From the NCBI RefSeq assembly GCF_014200435.1, contig NZ_JACHBR010000001.1, positions 806,001 to 870,000 of the forward strand: a DNA stretch of 64,000 nt, read 5' to 3'. This document shows, piece by piece, positions 8,326 to 17,497 of the stretch. The translations under genes and the position numbers were made by a program. How positions within the stretch are numbered: the first letter of the stretch is position 1; every line of letters starts with the position of its first letter. This DNA is from Sphaerisporangium krabiense (GTDB taxonomy: Bacteria; Actinomycetota; Actinomycetes; Streptosporangiales; Streptosporangiaceae). A model generated the notes under the pieces. That model was not told the DNA's origin. It did no database searches and saw only the letters and a program-made list of their open reading frames with translations.

Positions 8326-10158
8326 TCAACGCTCGGTGCGCGCCCGGCGGCGGCCCATGCGCATGGACCGGCGCACGACGGCGCGCGGGCCGGTCGCCAG
8401 CACCGTCACCACCAGGCGGCGACGCACCTTGGAGGCCCTCGGCCGCGCCGTCCACCGCCGCCGCCCGCGCCACCACACCGCGCCGGCGCCCAGCCTGCCA
8501 GGCTCGGCCTCGGCGATCTGCACCGGGTAGCGCACCGGCGGCCCGCCGAGGGTCAGCTCCAGGTCGGCCTCCCAGACGCCGGGGGCGTCGAGCGTGGCCG
8601 TGGCGGTGAAGGCGGCCTCGCCCACCGCGGAGGCCGGCGCCCTGCGCTCGTGGCCCGAGGAGCGTTCGCGCCACACCAGATGGCGCACGCACCGCGCCGC
8701 CGGGCACCCCGCCCCGACGCTGACCGTGCCCTCGACGGTGAGCACGCCCTTGCCGCCCCAGGTGAGGCGGGCCAGGCGCGCCGCTCCCCGCACCGTGACG
8801 ACGTGGCCGCCGACGTCGATGCTGAGGTTGCCGTACTGACGGGTGAAGTACGGCGCCGCGACGGCGTTCACCAGCCGGGGGGCAGGGCGGGCGATCCCGG
8901 GGTCGCGGCGCGCGCCGAACCGCGCCACCCGGCGCACGCCCTCGCAGGCGACCACGACGTGGACGTCCCACACCCCCGGGGGAAGGCGCGAGACCTGCAC
9001 GCCGCCCGCGAAGACGTCGGCCACGGAGGTCACCGGGACGCGCCGCTCGGCGGCGGTGAAGCGTTCGCGCAGGAGCAGGCCGACCGCGACGCCGTTCCAG
9101 GAGCCGGTGAGCGCGGCCCGGCCGGAGACCTCCAGCCGGTCGCCGGCCCAGGCGAGCCCGGTCAGGTGGTGGCGCAGGCCGGCCGTCTCGACCTGGGCGA
9201 TGCGGACCAGCCGCTCGGGGTCGCCGAGGGCGGCGATGCGCAGGCGGTCGATCGGGCGCAGCCGCTCCAGGGCGCCGTCGGTGAGCCAGCCGGCGCACAT
9301 GTCGGCCACCTCGCGGATCACGGCGTGCCGCGCGGCGGCGTCCAGCGACAGCAGCGGGGCGGCGAGCTGGGCCAGGATGTCGAAGCGGAAGTGCCTGCGC
9401 AGCAGATGGTCGCGCAGGGGGCCCGCGGGGACGTGGCGCATCATCAGCTCGACGGGCGTGCGGATCATGCGCAGCCAGGACAGCGGGTCGCGGCTGCCCG
9501 GCTCCTGCATGACGCTGGTGCCGTCCGGGCGGGCCACGAGGTGGTAGCAGTCGTGGTCGGCGACCACGGAGATGGTCTCGGCGTGGCAGTAAGCGTGGAC
9601 GGAGAACACGATGTCCTCGCCGACGCGCAGCGACTCGTCGAAGCGGATGTGGTTGCGCGTGAGCATCTCGCGGCGGAAGAGCTTGAAACAGGTCAGGACG
9701 TTGTAGACGGTGGTCTCGCCGAGCGGCGCGCGGTCGCGGTTCTCGCGGAACATCGAGGACGGCACGCGGCGGCCGTGCCCGACGATCTTGCCGAGGACGA
9801 TGTCGGAGCCGTTGCGGTCGGCCATGGCGAGCATGCGCGGCAGCGCCTCGGGGCCGAGATGGTCGTCGGCGTCGCAGAAGAAGACGTAGCGGCCGCTGGA
9901 GTGGGCGATGGCGCGGTTGCGGGGGCGGGCGGCGCCTCCGGAGGCGGGCTGGTGGTAGAGCCGGATCTCGGGGAACCTCGCCGCGTAGTCGGCGAGGAGG
10001 TCGCGGCTGCCGTCGGTGGACCCGTCATCGACGATGACGATCTCCTTGCTGACGGCCTGCTTCAGCAGCGAGGCGAGGCAGCGGTCGAGATAGGGGCGGC
10101 AGTTGTGGACGGGCACCACGATGCTCACGTCGACAGGCCGGTCACTTTCCGTCTTCAT
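8326..10158 (-). CDS. Family 2 glycosyltransferase with long C-terminal beta-rich region
   Basis: A 610-residue protein. Residues 10-250 are a GT-A fold GT2 domain: SIVVPVHNC at the start, IVIVDDGSTDGS at 40-51 and the metal-binding DADD at 96-99. After about residue 320 follow roughly 270 residues without a recognised family, rich in Arg, Val and short beta-like segments, reminiscent of the C-terminal parts of actinobacterial teichoic-acid or capsule polymer transferases. There is no signal peptide or clear membrane helix. It probably adds sugars to a cell-surface polymer. The ATG at 10158 begins the fold directly. No other polysaccharide gene is adjacent. Confidence 0.85.
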   Translation of the reverse strand: MKTESDRPVDVSIVVPVHNCRPYLDRCLASLLKQAVSKEIVIVDDGSTDGSRDLLADYAARFPEIRLYHQPASGGAARPRNRAIAHSSGRYVFFCDADDHLGPEALPRMLAMADRNGSDIVLGKIVGHGRRVPSSMFRENRDRAPLGETTVYNVLTCFKLFRREMLTRNHIRFDESLRVGEDIVFSVHAYCHAETISVVADHDCYHLVARPDGTSVMQEPGSRDPLSWLRMIRTPVELMMRHVPAGPLRDHLLRRHFRFDILAQLAAPLLSLDAAARHAVIREVADMCAGWLTDGALERLRPIDRLRIAALGDPERLVRIAQVETAGLRHHLTGLAWAGDRLEVSGRAALTGSWNGVAVGLLLRERFTAAERRVPVTSVADVFAGGVQVSRLPPGVWDVHVVVACEGVRRVARFGARRDPGIARPAPRLVNAVAAPYFTRQYGNLSIDVGGHVVTVRGAARLARLTWGGKGVLTVEGTVSVGAGCPAARCVRHLVWRERSSGHERRAPASAVGEAAFTATATLDAPGVWEADLELTLGGPPVRYPVQIAEAEPGRLGAGAVWWRGRRRWTARPRASKVRRRLVVTVLATGPRAVVRRSMRMGRRRARTER

Positions 10159-10298
10159 TGCGATTCATTATGTAACCGCCGACCCGTGCGATGAAGGGCA
10201 ATCATCCGCGATGGCACCACCTGGCCTACCCGGATATTTGCCTTTGTGGGCTTATTGCCTTTTCGTCAGGGTAACGACTGTGCAACGGAGGTGATGAC

Positions 10299-10670
10299 AT
10301 GGCGTATCCGGCGCGCGAAAGAGGACTGGAGATCCAGCAGAGGCGCCAGGGAACGTGCACGGTGGTCGAGGTCGCCGGCGAGCTCGACATGAACGCCGTC
10401 CCGCGGTTGCGCGCCGAACTGGACGTGGCGTTGAAGGCCAGGCGGCCACCGCGCATGGTGCTGGACCTGTCCGCGACGGCGTTCTGCGACTCGCTCGGCC
10501 TGGGCCTGCTGGTGAGCACGCTGAACAGGGTTCGCGAGACGGGGGGCACGCTCGCCCTGGTGGTGACCCCGGGAATGATCTCGAGGCTTCTGACGATCAC
10601 GAATCTGGACCGGCACTTCGCCACGTTCGAGACGGCGGACGAGGCGGTCAGGTGGCTTGAGGCCGCCTGA
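10299..10670 (+). CDS. STAS-domain anti-sigma factor antagonist
   Basis: A 123-residue SpoIIAA/RsbV-like STAS protein. The phosphoacceptor region reads FCDSLGLG, with Ser65 at the usual position but Leu in place of the second Ser/Thr. GGAGG lies 8 nt before the ATG. It is divergent from the glycosyltransferase gene and has no kinase partner beside it. It should take part in partner-switching regulation of a sigma factor or other signalling output encoded elsewhere. Confidence 0.88.
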   Translation: MAYPARERGLEIQQRRQGTCTVVEVAGELDMNAVPRLRAELDVALKARRPPRMVLDLSATAFCDSLGLGLLVSTLNRVRETGGTLALVVTPGMISRLLTITNLDRHFATFETADEAVRWLEAA

Positions 10671-10824
10671 TCCGGGACGGCCGGACGGATCCGGATGGAC
10701 CGCTCCAGCGGGGAGCGGTGCGGTAAGAGGAGTGCGGGCGGGAGCGGGGGCTGTTACGCTCGCTCGGTTGAGCATCTCCTCGCGATGAGCCGTACACCCT
10801 GCCCATAAGGAGTATACCACACCG

Positions 10825-13140
10825 ATGGAGCATCGTGCATCCGAATCCGCCCGCGCCGAGGCGCTGCGCGCGGAGCAGTCCTACGTCTCCATGCTGTACG
10901 ACCGCCTGGACGCGACCCGCGAACGCGCCGAGGCGTCGCTGCGCGGCGAGCACGGACGCGGCACGGAAGGGGGCACGCACCAGGCGCGGCTGGAGCGTGA
11001 CGTGTCCGCGGCCGAGCACGCGCGGCAGGTCTCCCGGCTCTCCTCCATCGAGCGCGGGCTGTGCTTCGGCAGGATCGACGACACCGGCGGCGAGAGGTAC
11101 TACATCGGCAGGGCGTCCCTGCGCGACGCCCGCGACGAGCTCGTGCTCATCGACTGGCGCGCCCCGGCCGCGCGCCCGTTCTACACCGCGACGCCGAGCG
11201 ACCCCGGCCCGCTGGTGCGCCGCCGGCACCTGCACACCCGGGGGCGCACGGTCGTCCACCTCGACGACGAGGTGTTCGACCTCGCCCGCATGAGCGAGCC
11301 CGAGCGGCGCGCGCTGGTCGGCGAGGCCGCGCTCCTGGCGGCGCTGCGGCGCGGGCGCACCGGGCGCATGGGCGACGTGGTGGCCACCATCCAGGCCGAG
11401 CAGGACCGGGTCATCCGGTCGGGACTGCCCGGGGTGCTGGTCGTCCAGGGCGCGCCCGGCACGGGCAAGACGGTCGCGGCCCTGCACCGCGCCGCCTACC
11501 TCCTGTACACCCACCGCGAGACCCTGGAGCGCCGCGGCGTGCTGGTGGTCGGGCCGAACACCCTGTTCCTGCGCTACATCGGCCAGGTGCTGCCCTCGCT
11601 CGGCGAGACCGACGTCGTCCTCACGACGGTCGGCGAGCTGTTCCCCGGCGTGCGGGCCACCGCGCACGACTCCCCGGAGGCGGCGGTGGTGAAGGGCGGC
11701 GCGCGGATGGCCGAGGTGGTCAGGGCCGCCGTGCGCGACCGGCAGCGCGTGCCGGAGGGCGACCTGACCGTCATGATCGACGTGCGCACCTCGGTGCGCG
11801 ACGGGGTCGAGGTCGTCGTGGAACGGATGCCGCTGCGGGTGGACCACGCCACCTGCGTGCGGGCCCGCGACCGCGCCCGCGCCGTCCGCAACCCGCACAA
11901 CATCGCGCGGAAGCTGTTCGTCGACTCCGCGCTGACGGCGCTGGCGCTCGACGAGGCGCGGCAGCTCGACCTGCCGATGGACGAGGAGGACCTGCGGTAC
12001 GCGCGGGCCACGCTGTGGAGCCGTCCCGAGGTGCGGGAGGCGCTGGACGCGCTGTGGCCGCTGCTCACGCCGCAGCGGCTGGTGGCGGAGCTGCTGTCCG
12101 ACCCCGCGCTGCTGCGCGCGGCCTCCTCGGGCCCGGACGGCGAGCCGCTGCTCTCGCCGCGGGAACGGCGGGCGTTGCTGCGCCCGGCGGGCTCGCCGTG
12201 GACGACCGGCGACGTCCCGCTGCTCGACGAGGCCGCCGAGCTGCTCGGCGAGGACGACGCCGCGCGCAAGGCCGCCGCCCGCGAGGACCGCCGCCGCCGC
12301 GACGACGAACGCGCCTACGCGCGCGGCGTACTGGAGATCAACGAGCTGACCGAGGTGATGGACGCCCGCGCCCTCGCCGAGCGCAATCCGTCCGACGCCG
12401 CGACCCTGACCACCGCCGAGCGGGCCGCGGGCGACCGCGAGTGGGTGTACGGGCACGTGATCGTGGACGAGGCGCAGGAGCTGTCGGCGATGGCCTGGCG
12501 CACGGTCATGCGCCGGGTCCCCACGCGCTCGCTGACCGTGGTCGGCGACGTGGCCCAGACCGGGTCGGCGGCGGGCGCGCGCTCGTGGGCGCAGGTGCTC
12601 GACCCGTACGTGAAGGGCCGCTGGCGCGAGGCGCGTCTCCTGGTCAACTACCGGACGCCCGCGGAGATCATGGCGGTCGCCGCCGACGTGCTGGCGGCCG
12701 TCGATCCCGGCCAGGCCCCGCCGATCTCCGTGCGCGACGGCGAGGCGCCGCCGCGCGCGGTGCGCGCCGCCCGGCCGGAGCTGGCCACGGTGCTGCCGGA
12801 GCTGGTGCGCGCGGAGCTGGCGCTGGTGACCGGGGACGGCGCGGGCCGCCTGGGCGTGCTGACGCCGGACGCCCGGCACGCGGAGGTCGCGGCCCTGCTG
12901 CCGGAGGCGGCGTCCGCGCTGAGCGCCGAGGCGCTGGACGCGCCGTCGGTGGTGCTGACCGTGACCCAGGCGAAGGGGCTGGAGTTCGACGCGGTGATCG
13001 TGGTCGCGCCTGACGAGATCCTGACGCAGGGGCCCAAGGGCGGGCAGGACCTGTACGTCGCGATCACCCGGGCCACCCGGCGGCTGACGGTGGTCCACGA
13101 GACCGAGCTGCCGCCCATGCTCGCGCGCCTGCGTGATTGA
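10825..13140 (+). CDS. helR: HelD/HelR-type RNA polymerase-associated helicase-like ATPase
   Basis: A 771-residue superfamily 1 helicase-like ATPase. The N-terminal helical arm (residues 10-80), Walker A GAPGTGKT (209-216), VIVDEAQEL, VVGDVAQTGS, the LVNYRT segment and the C-terminal KGLEFD and YVAITRATR motifs match the HelD group. HelD proteins enter RNA polymerase channels and release it from nucleic acid; the HelR branch protects polymerase from rifamycins in some actinomycetes. AAGGAG lies 12 nt before the ATG. It stands alone between a STAS gene and a copper-protein gene. I did not find a rifamycin-associated element I could be sure of, so the HelR name is an inference. Confidence 0.8.
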   Translation: MEHRASESARAEALRAEQSYVSMLYDRLDATRERAEASLRGEHGRGTEGGTHQARLERDVSAAEHARQVSRLSSIERGLCFGRIDDTGGERYYIGRASLRDARDELVLIDWRAPAARPFYTATPSDPGPLVRRRHLHTRGRTVVHLDDEVFDLARMSEPERRALVGEAALLAALRRGRTGRMGDVVATIQAEQDRVIRSGLPGVLVVQGAPGTGKTVAALHRAAYLLYTHRETLERRGVLVVGPNTLFLRYIGQVLPSLGETDVVLTTVGELFPGVRATAHDSPEAAVVKGGARMAEVVRAAVRDRQRVPEGDLTVMIDVRTSVRDGVEVVVERMPLRVDHATCVRARDRARAVRNPHNIARKLFVDSALTALALDEARQLDLPMDEEDLRYARATLWSRPEVREALDALWPLLTPQRLVAELLSDPALLRAASSGPDGEPLLSPRERRALLRPAGSPWTTGDVPLLDEAAELLGEDDAARKAAAREDRRRRDDERAYARGVLEINELTEVMDARALAERNPSDAATLTTAERAAGDREWVYGHVIVDEAQELSAMAWRTVMRRVPTRSLTVVGDVAQTGSAAGARSWAQVLDPYVKGRWREARLLVNYRTPAEIMAVAADVLAAVDPGQAPPISVRDGEAPPRAVRAARPELATVLPELVRAELALVTGDGAGRLGVLTPDARHAEVAALLPEAASALSAEALDAPSVVLTVTQAKGLEFDAVIVVAPDEILTQGPKGGQDLYVAITRATRRLTVVHETELPPMLARLRD

Positions 13141-13356
13141 TGGCGCATTCGGTGGCATTGGCGGCGAACATCACGTTCGTCTACGACCGTGGCCGCACAC
13201 GTCCCGGCTCGGCTCAGCCCACGGGATGAGCCGCTTCGACCTCAGGACGGATGCCGGGCGCCTCCCGGAGCGGCGAGGCTGGAAAAGGATCGGCCGGCGC
13301 ATCCGCGATGCGCGCGCCCGAACGTCTGGAACTTCACGGGGACATCAGGAGGCTCA

Positions 13357-14595
13357 ATGAACAACGCGGCCCGGCCGGCGCGGTGGGTGGGCGGGGTGGC
13401 GCTCGCCGTCGCCGGCGCCCTTCTCGTCGCGTCATGCGGAGGAGGGAACAACGCCACCACCACGGGGACACAGGGCAGCGCGGCCCCGTCGTCGCAGCAG
13501 GCCGAGACGCCGTCGGCCGGCGGCCACGGCGGGCACGGCGGCACATTCTCCGCGCCGCCACCGGCCCCCTTACGCGAGTCCGAGCGCTTCGTCGACGTCA
13601 AGCTGGCCGAGCCCTACAAGCCCGTGGCGCCGAACGGCGGGACCGACGAGTACCGCTGCTTCATCGTCGACCCCGGCCTCACCGAGCGGTCGTTCCTGAC
13701 CGGCAGCCAGTTCTTCCCGCAGAACACCTCCCTCGTCCACCACGCCATCATCTTCCGCATCGACCCCGACAAGGTGAAGCAGGCCCGCGACCTCGACGCG
13801 AAGACGCCGGGCGAGGGGTGGACCTGCTTCGGCGACTCGGGCGTCGACGGCGGCGGCTGGGTCGGCCACTGGGCGCCCGGCGCGAACGAGACGCTGCTCA
13901 AGCAGAAGGTCGGCTACCCGCTGCAGCCCGGCAGCATGCTCGTGATGCAGATCCACTACAACCTGCTCGCCTCGCAGGGCAAGGCGGACCAGTCCGACCA
14001 GTCGAGCATGCGGCTGCGGCTCACCGACGGCAAGGCCGAGCTCAAGCCGCTGATCACCGGGTTGCTCCAGGCCCCGATCGAGCTGCCCTGCACGAGCGAG
14101 GAGTCCGGTCCCCTGTGCGACCGCGACACCGCCGTCAAGGACGTCGCGAGCCGCTTCGGCCAGGAGGCCGGCGAGAACGTCGCCCAGCTCGCGCAGTACT
14201 GCGGCAAGGGCAAGCCGCTCACTCCCGGGCCCACCCAGCACTGCGACATGAACTTCGAGAACAAGGCGACCGTCTACGCCGTCGCCGGGCACATGCACCT
14301 GCTCGGACGCTCGATCAAGGTCGAGGTGAACCCGGACACGCCCAAGGCGAAGACGCTGCTGGACATCCCGGCCTATGACTTCGACGACCAGCAGATCCGC
14401 CCGCTGCCCGAGCCCGTCACCCTCCAGCCCAAGGACAACCTGCGGGTGACCTGCACCCACGACGCCGGCCTGCGCAAGACCCTGCCGGCACTGAAGGGCC
14501 AGCCCGCCCGGTACGTGGTGTGGGGCGACGGCACCAGCGACGAGATGTGCCTCGGCCTGCTCATCCTGTCCCCCGAGGGACGCCGCGCGGGCTGA
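13357..14595 (+). CDS. Copper type II ascorbate-dependent monooxygenase-like lipoprotein
   Basis: A 412-residue exported lipoprotein: signal peptide, then lipobox VASC with Cys27. A Gly/His-rich linker (GGHGGHGG near residues 55-62) precedes a fold matching the PHM/dopamine beta-monooxygenase family. All copper ligands can be assigned: His128-His129 (VHHAI) and His200 (MQIHYN) for the CuH site, His312-His314 (GHMHLLG) and Met397 (DEMC) for the CuM site. It may hydroxylate a small organic substrate or, as in several bacterial relatives, act in copper handling. AGGAGG at 13347-13352 fixes the ATG start at 13357. The gene is monocistronic, ending in a shared terminator. Confidence 0.85.
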   Translation: MNNAARPARWVGGVALAVAGALLVASCGGGNNATTTGTQGSAAPSSQQAETPSAGGHGGHGGTFSAPPPAPLRESERFVDVKLAEPYKPVAPNGGTDEYRCFIVDPGLTERSFLTGSQFFPQNTSLVHHAIIFRIDPDKVKQARDLDAKTPGEGWTCFGDSGVDGGGWVGHWAPGANETLLKQKVGYPLQPGSMLVMQIHYNLLASQGKADQSDQSSMRLRLTDGKAELKPLITGLLQAPIELPCTSEESGPLCDRDTAVKDVASRFGQEAGENVAQLAQYCGKGKPLTPGPTQHCDMNFENKATVYAVAGHMHLLGRSIKVEVNPDTPKAKTLLDIPAYDFDDQQIRPLPEPVTLQPKDNLRVTCTHDAGLRKTLPALKGQPARYVVWGDGTSDEMCLGLLILSPEGRRAG

Positions 14596-14622
14596 GCGCC
14601 ACCGGACATATCCCCAGATGGG

Positions 14623-14657
14623 CCGTGCCGCCCGCCGACACACGGCGGGCGGCACGG
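14623..14657. terminator. Bidirectional hairpin terminator
   Basis: A perfect 15-bp inverted repeat (14623-14637 with 14643-14657, 5-nt loop) fills the gap between two convergent genes, the copper monooxygenase and the winged-helix gene. It can serve both directions. Confidence 0.75.
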
Positions 14658-14661
14658 GCGG

Positions 14662-15774
14662 TCAGGAGATCGCGATCGAGATCGGCTTTCCACCGCTCAG
14701 CAGGGCGCCGAGGTGGGTCGCCTCGGTTTCGAGCGCGGTGGTGTCCGGCTTGGGGGCGTCCGGGAACAGGGTCACGGAGAGCGCTCCCTCGTCGTTCTCC
14801 CACACGCCGGTCACCTTGCCGGCGTGGACGAGGACGGGCGAGATCCACCCCGAGGTCCTGCTGACCTCCCTGCGGTGCGCGGACGGGATCACGCGGGTGT
14901 CGTCGGTGCCGACGCCGAGGACGTACTGGTCGAAGGCGGGCAGGAGGCGCAGCATGTCGGTGGGCGCGGCCGAGGCGAGCGAGTCGGCGTCCTCGGTGCG
15001 GACCCAGAGCCGCTCCCCCTCGACGTCGACCTCGGTGAGGACGTCGCCGAGGTCGGCGAACCACCGGCGCACGGTGGTCTTCTTCAGCGCGCCCCGCACG
15101 AGCCAGCGGTTGAAGGCGTCCGGCCCGGCCGGGCCGTACGCCGACAGGTAGGCGGGGATGGCGACCCGGGCGGCGGCGTCCGGCTCGGGCAGTCCCGGCC
15201 AGCCGGGAAGATGGGTCGCCGGGTTGGTGAACGTCACCCGGCCGTCCTCGCCGTCGCCGTTGCACAGATCGCCCAGCCAGGCCAGCGGCTTCAGCACCGT
15301 GCCCCAGCCGGACCGCACGGCCTCGCCGATGGTGGCGTCCTTGGTCCGCCTCTCGACGGCCGCGACCAGTTCCTCGCGGGTGAGCACGGCGCCGTCCAGC
15401 TCGGCGCGGACGGCGTCGGCGAGCCGCGCCATGCGCGGCGCGTCGAGGAAGGACCGCTGCCAGGCCCCCTTCTCCCAGGTGCGGGCCGAGGCCAGCAGCG
15501 ACAGGAAGGCGGGCGCGTCGCGGGTCGACAGGGCGTGCAGGGTGCCGCGCATGGCCCAGGTGCGCATCAGCTCCTTGGCGGCGATCCCCCGCTGGACGGC
15601 GTCCTTCACCGGGGTGGGCGAACGCACCGCCACCGCGAGTTCGGCGTAGGACCTCACCTGGCTCTGGACCCCGCACAACCTGCGAACGACCTGCTCGGTG
15701 GACGTGGACTGCGGGCGGTCCAGGAACTGCCGCCGCATGCGCCAGGCGAGAACGGCGTCCCAGGTCAGCTTCAT
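14662..15774 (-). CDS. Winged helix DNA-binding domain protein (HTH_42 / AlkX type)
   Basis: A 370-residue protein of the HTH_42 (formerly DUF1006) family. The N-terminal pattern LTWDAVLAWRMRRQFL, then RLCGVQSQV and MRTWAMRGTLHAL, is typical, as are the FDQYVLG segment and a C-terminal W-rich beta region. Related proteins (YcaQ/AlkX) are DNA glycosylases acting on crosslinks or alkylated bases; others have no known role. The ATG at 15774 is where family similarity begins; the upstream in-frame extension is not conserved-looking. Monocistronic, between two terminators. Confidence 0.8.
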   Translation of the reverse strand: MKLTWDAVLAWRMRRQFLDRPQSTSTEQVVRRLCGVQSQVRSYAELAVAVRSPTPVKDAVQRGIAAKELMRTWAMRGTLHALSTRDAPAFLSLLASARTWEKGAWQRSFLDAPRMARLADAVRAELDGAVLTREELVAAVERRTKDATIGEAVRSGWGTVLKPLAWLGDLCNGDGEDGRVTFTNPATHLPGWPGLPEPDAAARVAIPAYLSAYGPAGPDAFNRWLVRGALKKTTVRRWFADLGDVLTEVDVEGERLWVRTEDADSLASAAPTDMLRLLPAFDQYVLGVGTDDTRVIPSAHRREVSRTSGWISPVLVHAGKVTGVWENDEGALSVTLFPDAPKPDTTALETEATHLGALLSGGKPISIAIS

Positions 15775-15872
15775 CGTCAGTCCCCCAATTTCGTGTGCCG
15801 GCGGCGCCCGCGGCCGAGGATACCGACACAGACCACCTGCAACCGGACGGCTCACGGCTCCGCCGCACGGGA

Positions 15873-15906
15873 AAGGGCCGCCCCCGATGACCCGGGAGCG
15901 GCCCTT
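15873..15906 (-). terminator. Hairpin terminator after chitinase gene
   Basis: Inverted repeat AAGGGCCGC (15873-15881) and GCGGCCCTT (15898-15906) located 14 nt past the chitinase stop on the minus strand. GC stem without a long T-run. Confidence 0.6.
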
Positions 15907-15919
15907 CACGTTCTACCGG

Positions 15920-17497
15920 CTAGCGGCCCTGCAGCGCCTTGACGTTGTCGCCGAAGCTCCAGCTGCGCGAGCCGTCCCAGTTGATGGACCAGTCCATCAG
16001 GCCCTTGAGCTGCCCGTTGAACGCGTTCCAGCTCTGGCTCACCAGCGACGGCGCCATGTAGCCGCCGCCCGCGCCCGCCTGGGCGGGCAGACCCGGAACC
16101 TGCTTGTCGTAGGGCACCTTGATGGTCGTGCCCTGGATGGTCAGGCCGTTGTTGAGGCAGGTGGTCTGGACGGTGAAGCCCTGCACCGTACCGGCCTGGT
16201 AGGAGTCGCCCGAGCAGCCGTACATGCTGCCGTTGTAGTACTGCATGTTCAGCCACCACAGGCGGCCGTTGTCGACGTACTTCTTGATGATCGGCAGGTA
16301 CGCGCCCCAGATGGAGCCGTAGGTGACGCTACCGCCGGTGACGTACGCCGTCTCGGGGGCCATGGTCAGGCCGAAGTTGGACGGCATCTGGGCGAGCACG
16401 CCGTCGATGATGCGGATCAGGTTGGACTGCGAGGCCGACAGCGTGTTGATGTTGCCGCTGCCGGACAGGCCGGTCTCGATGTCGATGTCGATGCCGTCGA
16501 AGTTGTACTTCTTCAGGATCGGCACGACCGTCGCGACGAAGCGGTCCGCGACGGTGCTGGAGCTGAGGTCGATGCCGGCCGTCGCCCCGCCGATGGACAT
16601 CAGGATCGTGGCGCCCGCGGCCTTGGCGGCGCACATCTCGGCCGGGGTGGAGACCTTCACGGTCGCGTCCATCCCGTCCTCCCACAGCACGGTGCCGTCG
16701 CTGCGGATCACCGGGAAGGCGGCGTTGATGACGTTGTAGCCGTGCTGCTTGATCCGCGGGTCGTTGATCGGGGTCCAGCCGAACGGCGGGTGGACGCCGT
16801 TGACGGCGCCGTCCCAGTTCTCCCAGTAGCCCTGCAGCACCTTGCCGGCCGGACGTCCCTTGACCGCGCAGGTGGCGTCACCGGTCGGGGTCACCGTGGG
16901 AGTCACGGTCGGGGTCACCGTGGGGGTCACGGTGGGGGTCACCGTGGGAGTCACGGTGGGGGTCACGGTCGGGGTCACCGTGGGAGTCACGGTCGGCGTG
17001 GAGGTGGGCTGGGTGCCCGGCCCGTCGAAGACGACGTCGTCGGCGTAGTAGGTGCCCTGGCCGTACCAGCCGTTCAGGTAGATCGTGGCGGAGGTCTGGC
17101 TCGCGCCGGTGGTGAACGACACCGTGACCTGCGTGTACGCCGAGGGCGACGACACCCAGCGGGACGCGCCGTTCTGCACGCCGACGTACACGAAGTTGCC
17201 GCGCAGCCACGCGCTGAGCGTGTACGCGGTGCTGGCCCGCAGGCCGGTCACGGTCTGGGTGCACTGGGCGATGTCCTGCCCGCCGGCCTCGCCGGACAGG
17301 GCGCCCGAGCCGGAGTGGACGGGCGTGCTGACCACGGAGCCGTGACCGCTGGCGCAGGTCCACGACGAGAGCCCGGACTCGAAGCCCGGGTTGGACAGCA
17401 GGTTGGCCGCGTAGGCGGAGGACTGCGTGACGAAGACGCCCACCGTGGCGAGCAGTAACGAGACTGCCAGCAACAGTAGGCGCAGGGGTTTCTTCAT
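15920..17497 (-). CDS. Secreted GH18 chitinase with N-terminal carbohydrate-binding module
   Basis: A 525-residue secreted enzyme. Sec signal peptide with likely cleavage after SSAYA (about residue 30); a CBM4/9/16-like jelly-roll domain (about 31-160, LLSNPGFESGL to YADDVVF); a linker of nine TVTP repeats; then a family 18 catalytic barrel from about residue 218. The DGIDIDIE motif near residue 340 holds the catalytic Glu, SIGG and the MQYYN segment are also family marks. It cleaves chitin outside the cell. AGAAGGG precedes the ATG. A perfect palindrome about 105 nt upstream may be the operator. Confidence 0.93.
   Translation of the reverse strand: MKKPLRLLLLAVSLLLATVGVFVTQSSAYAANLLSNPGFESGLSSWTCASGHGSVVSTPVHSGSGALSGEAGGQDIAQCTQTVTGLRASTAYTLSAWLRGNFVYVGVQNGASRWVSSPSAYTQVTVSFTTGASQTSATIYLNGWYGQGTYYADDVVFDGPGTQPTSTPTVTPTVTPTVTPTVTPTVTPTVTPTVTPTVTPTVTPTGDATCAVKGRPAGKVLQGYWENWDGAVNGVHPPFGWTPINDPRIKQHGYNVINAAFPVIRSDGTVLWEDGMDATVKVSTPAEMCAAKAAGATILMSIGGATAGIDLSSSTVADRFVATVVPILKKYNFDGIDIDIETGLSGSGNINTLSASQSNLIRIIDGVLAQMPSNFGLTMAPETAYVTGGSVTYGSIWGAYLPIIKKYVDNGRLWWLNMQYYNGSMYGCSGDSYQAGTVQGFTVQTTCLNNGLTIQGTTIKVPYDKQVPGLPAQAGAGGGYMAPSLVSQSWNAFNGQLKGLMDWSINWDGSRSWSFGDNVKALQGR
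16887..16994 (-). repeat. Nine tandem 12-nt repeats coding the chitinase linker
   Basis: Nine near-identical 12-nt units encode TVTP repeats between the binding module and the catalytic domain. Units differ at silent positions only. Such arrays can change copy number by slippage, altering linker length while keeping frame. No intergenic repeat or CRISPR structure is involved. Confidence 0.9.

Noticed and set aside
7219-10194. Very long plus-strand open frame opposite the CbiM and glycosyltransferase genes
   Set aside because: Arg/Gly/His/Ala-rich shadow with no domain; it exists because of high GC codon bias on the real strand.
10671-10824. Rifamycin-associated element upstream of helR
   Set aside because: Inverted-repeat fragments exist (GCTC...GAGC near 10760), but none matches an element I can recall with confidence.
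10648-13158. Long minus-strand open frame opposite the HelR-like gene
   Set aside because: Compositional shadow; the plus strand carries complete helicase motifs.
16887-16994. Tandem repeats resembling a CRISPR or minisatellite
   Set aside because: They are 12-nt coding repeats of the chitinase linker without spacers.
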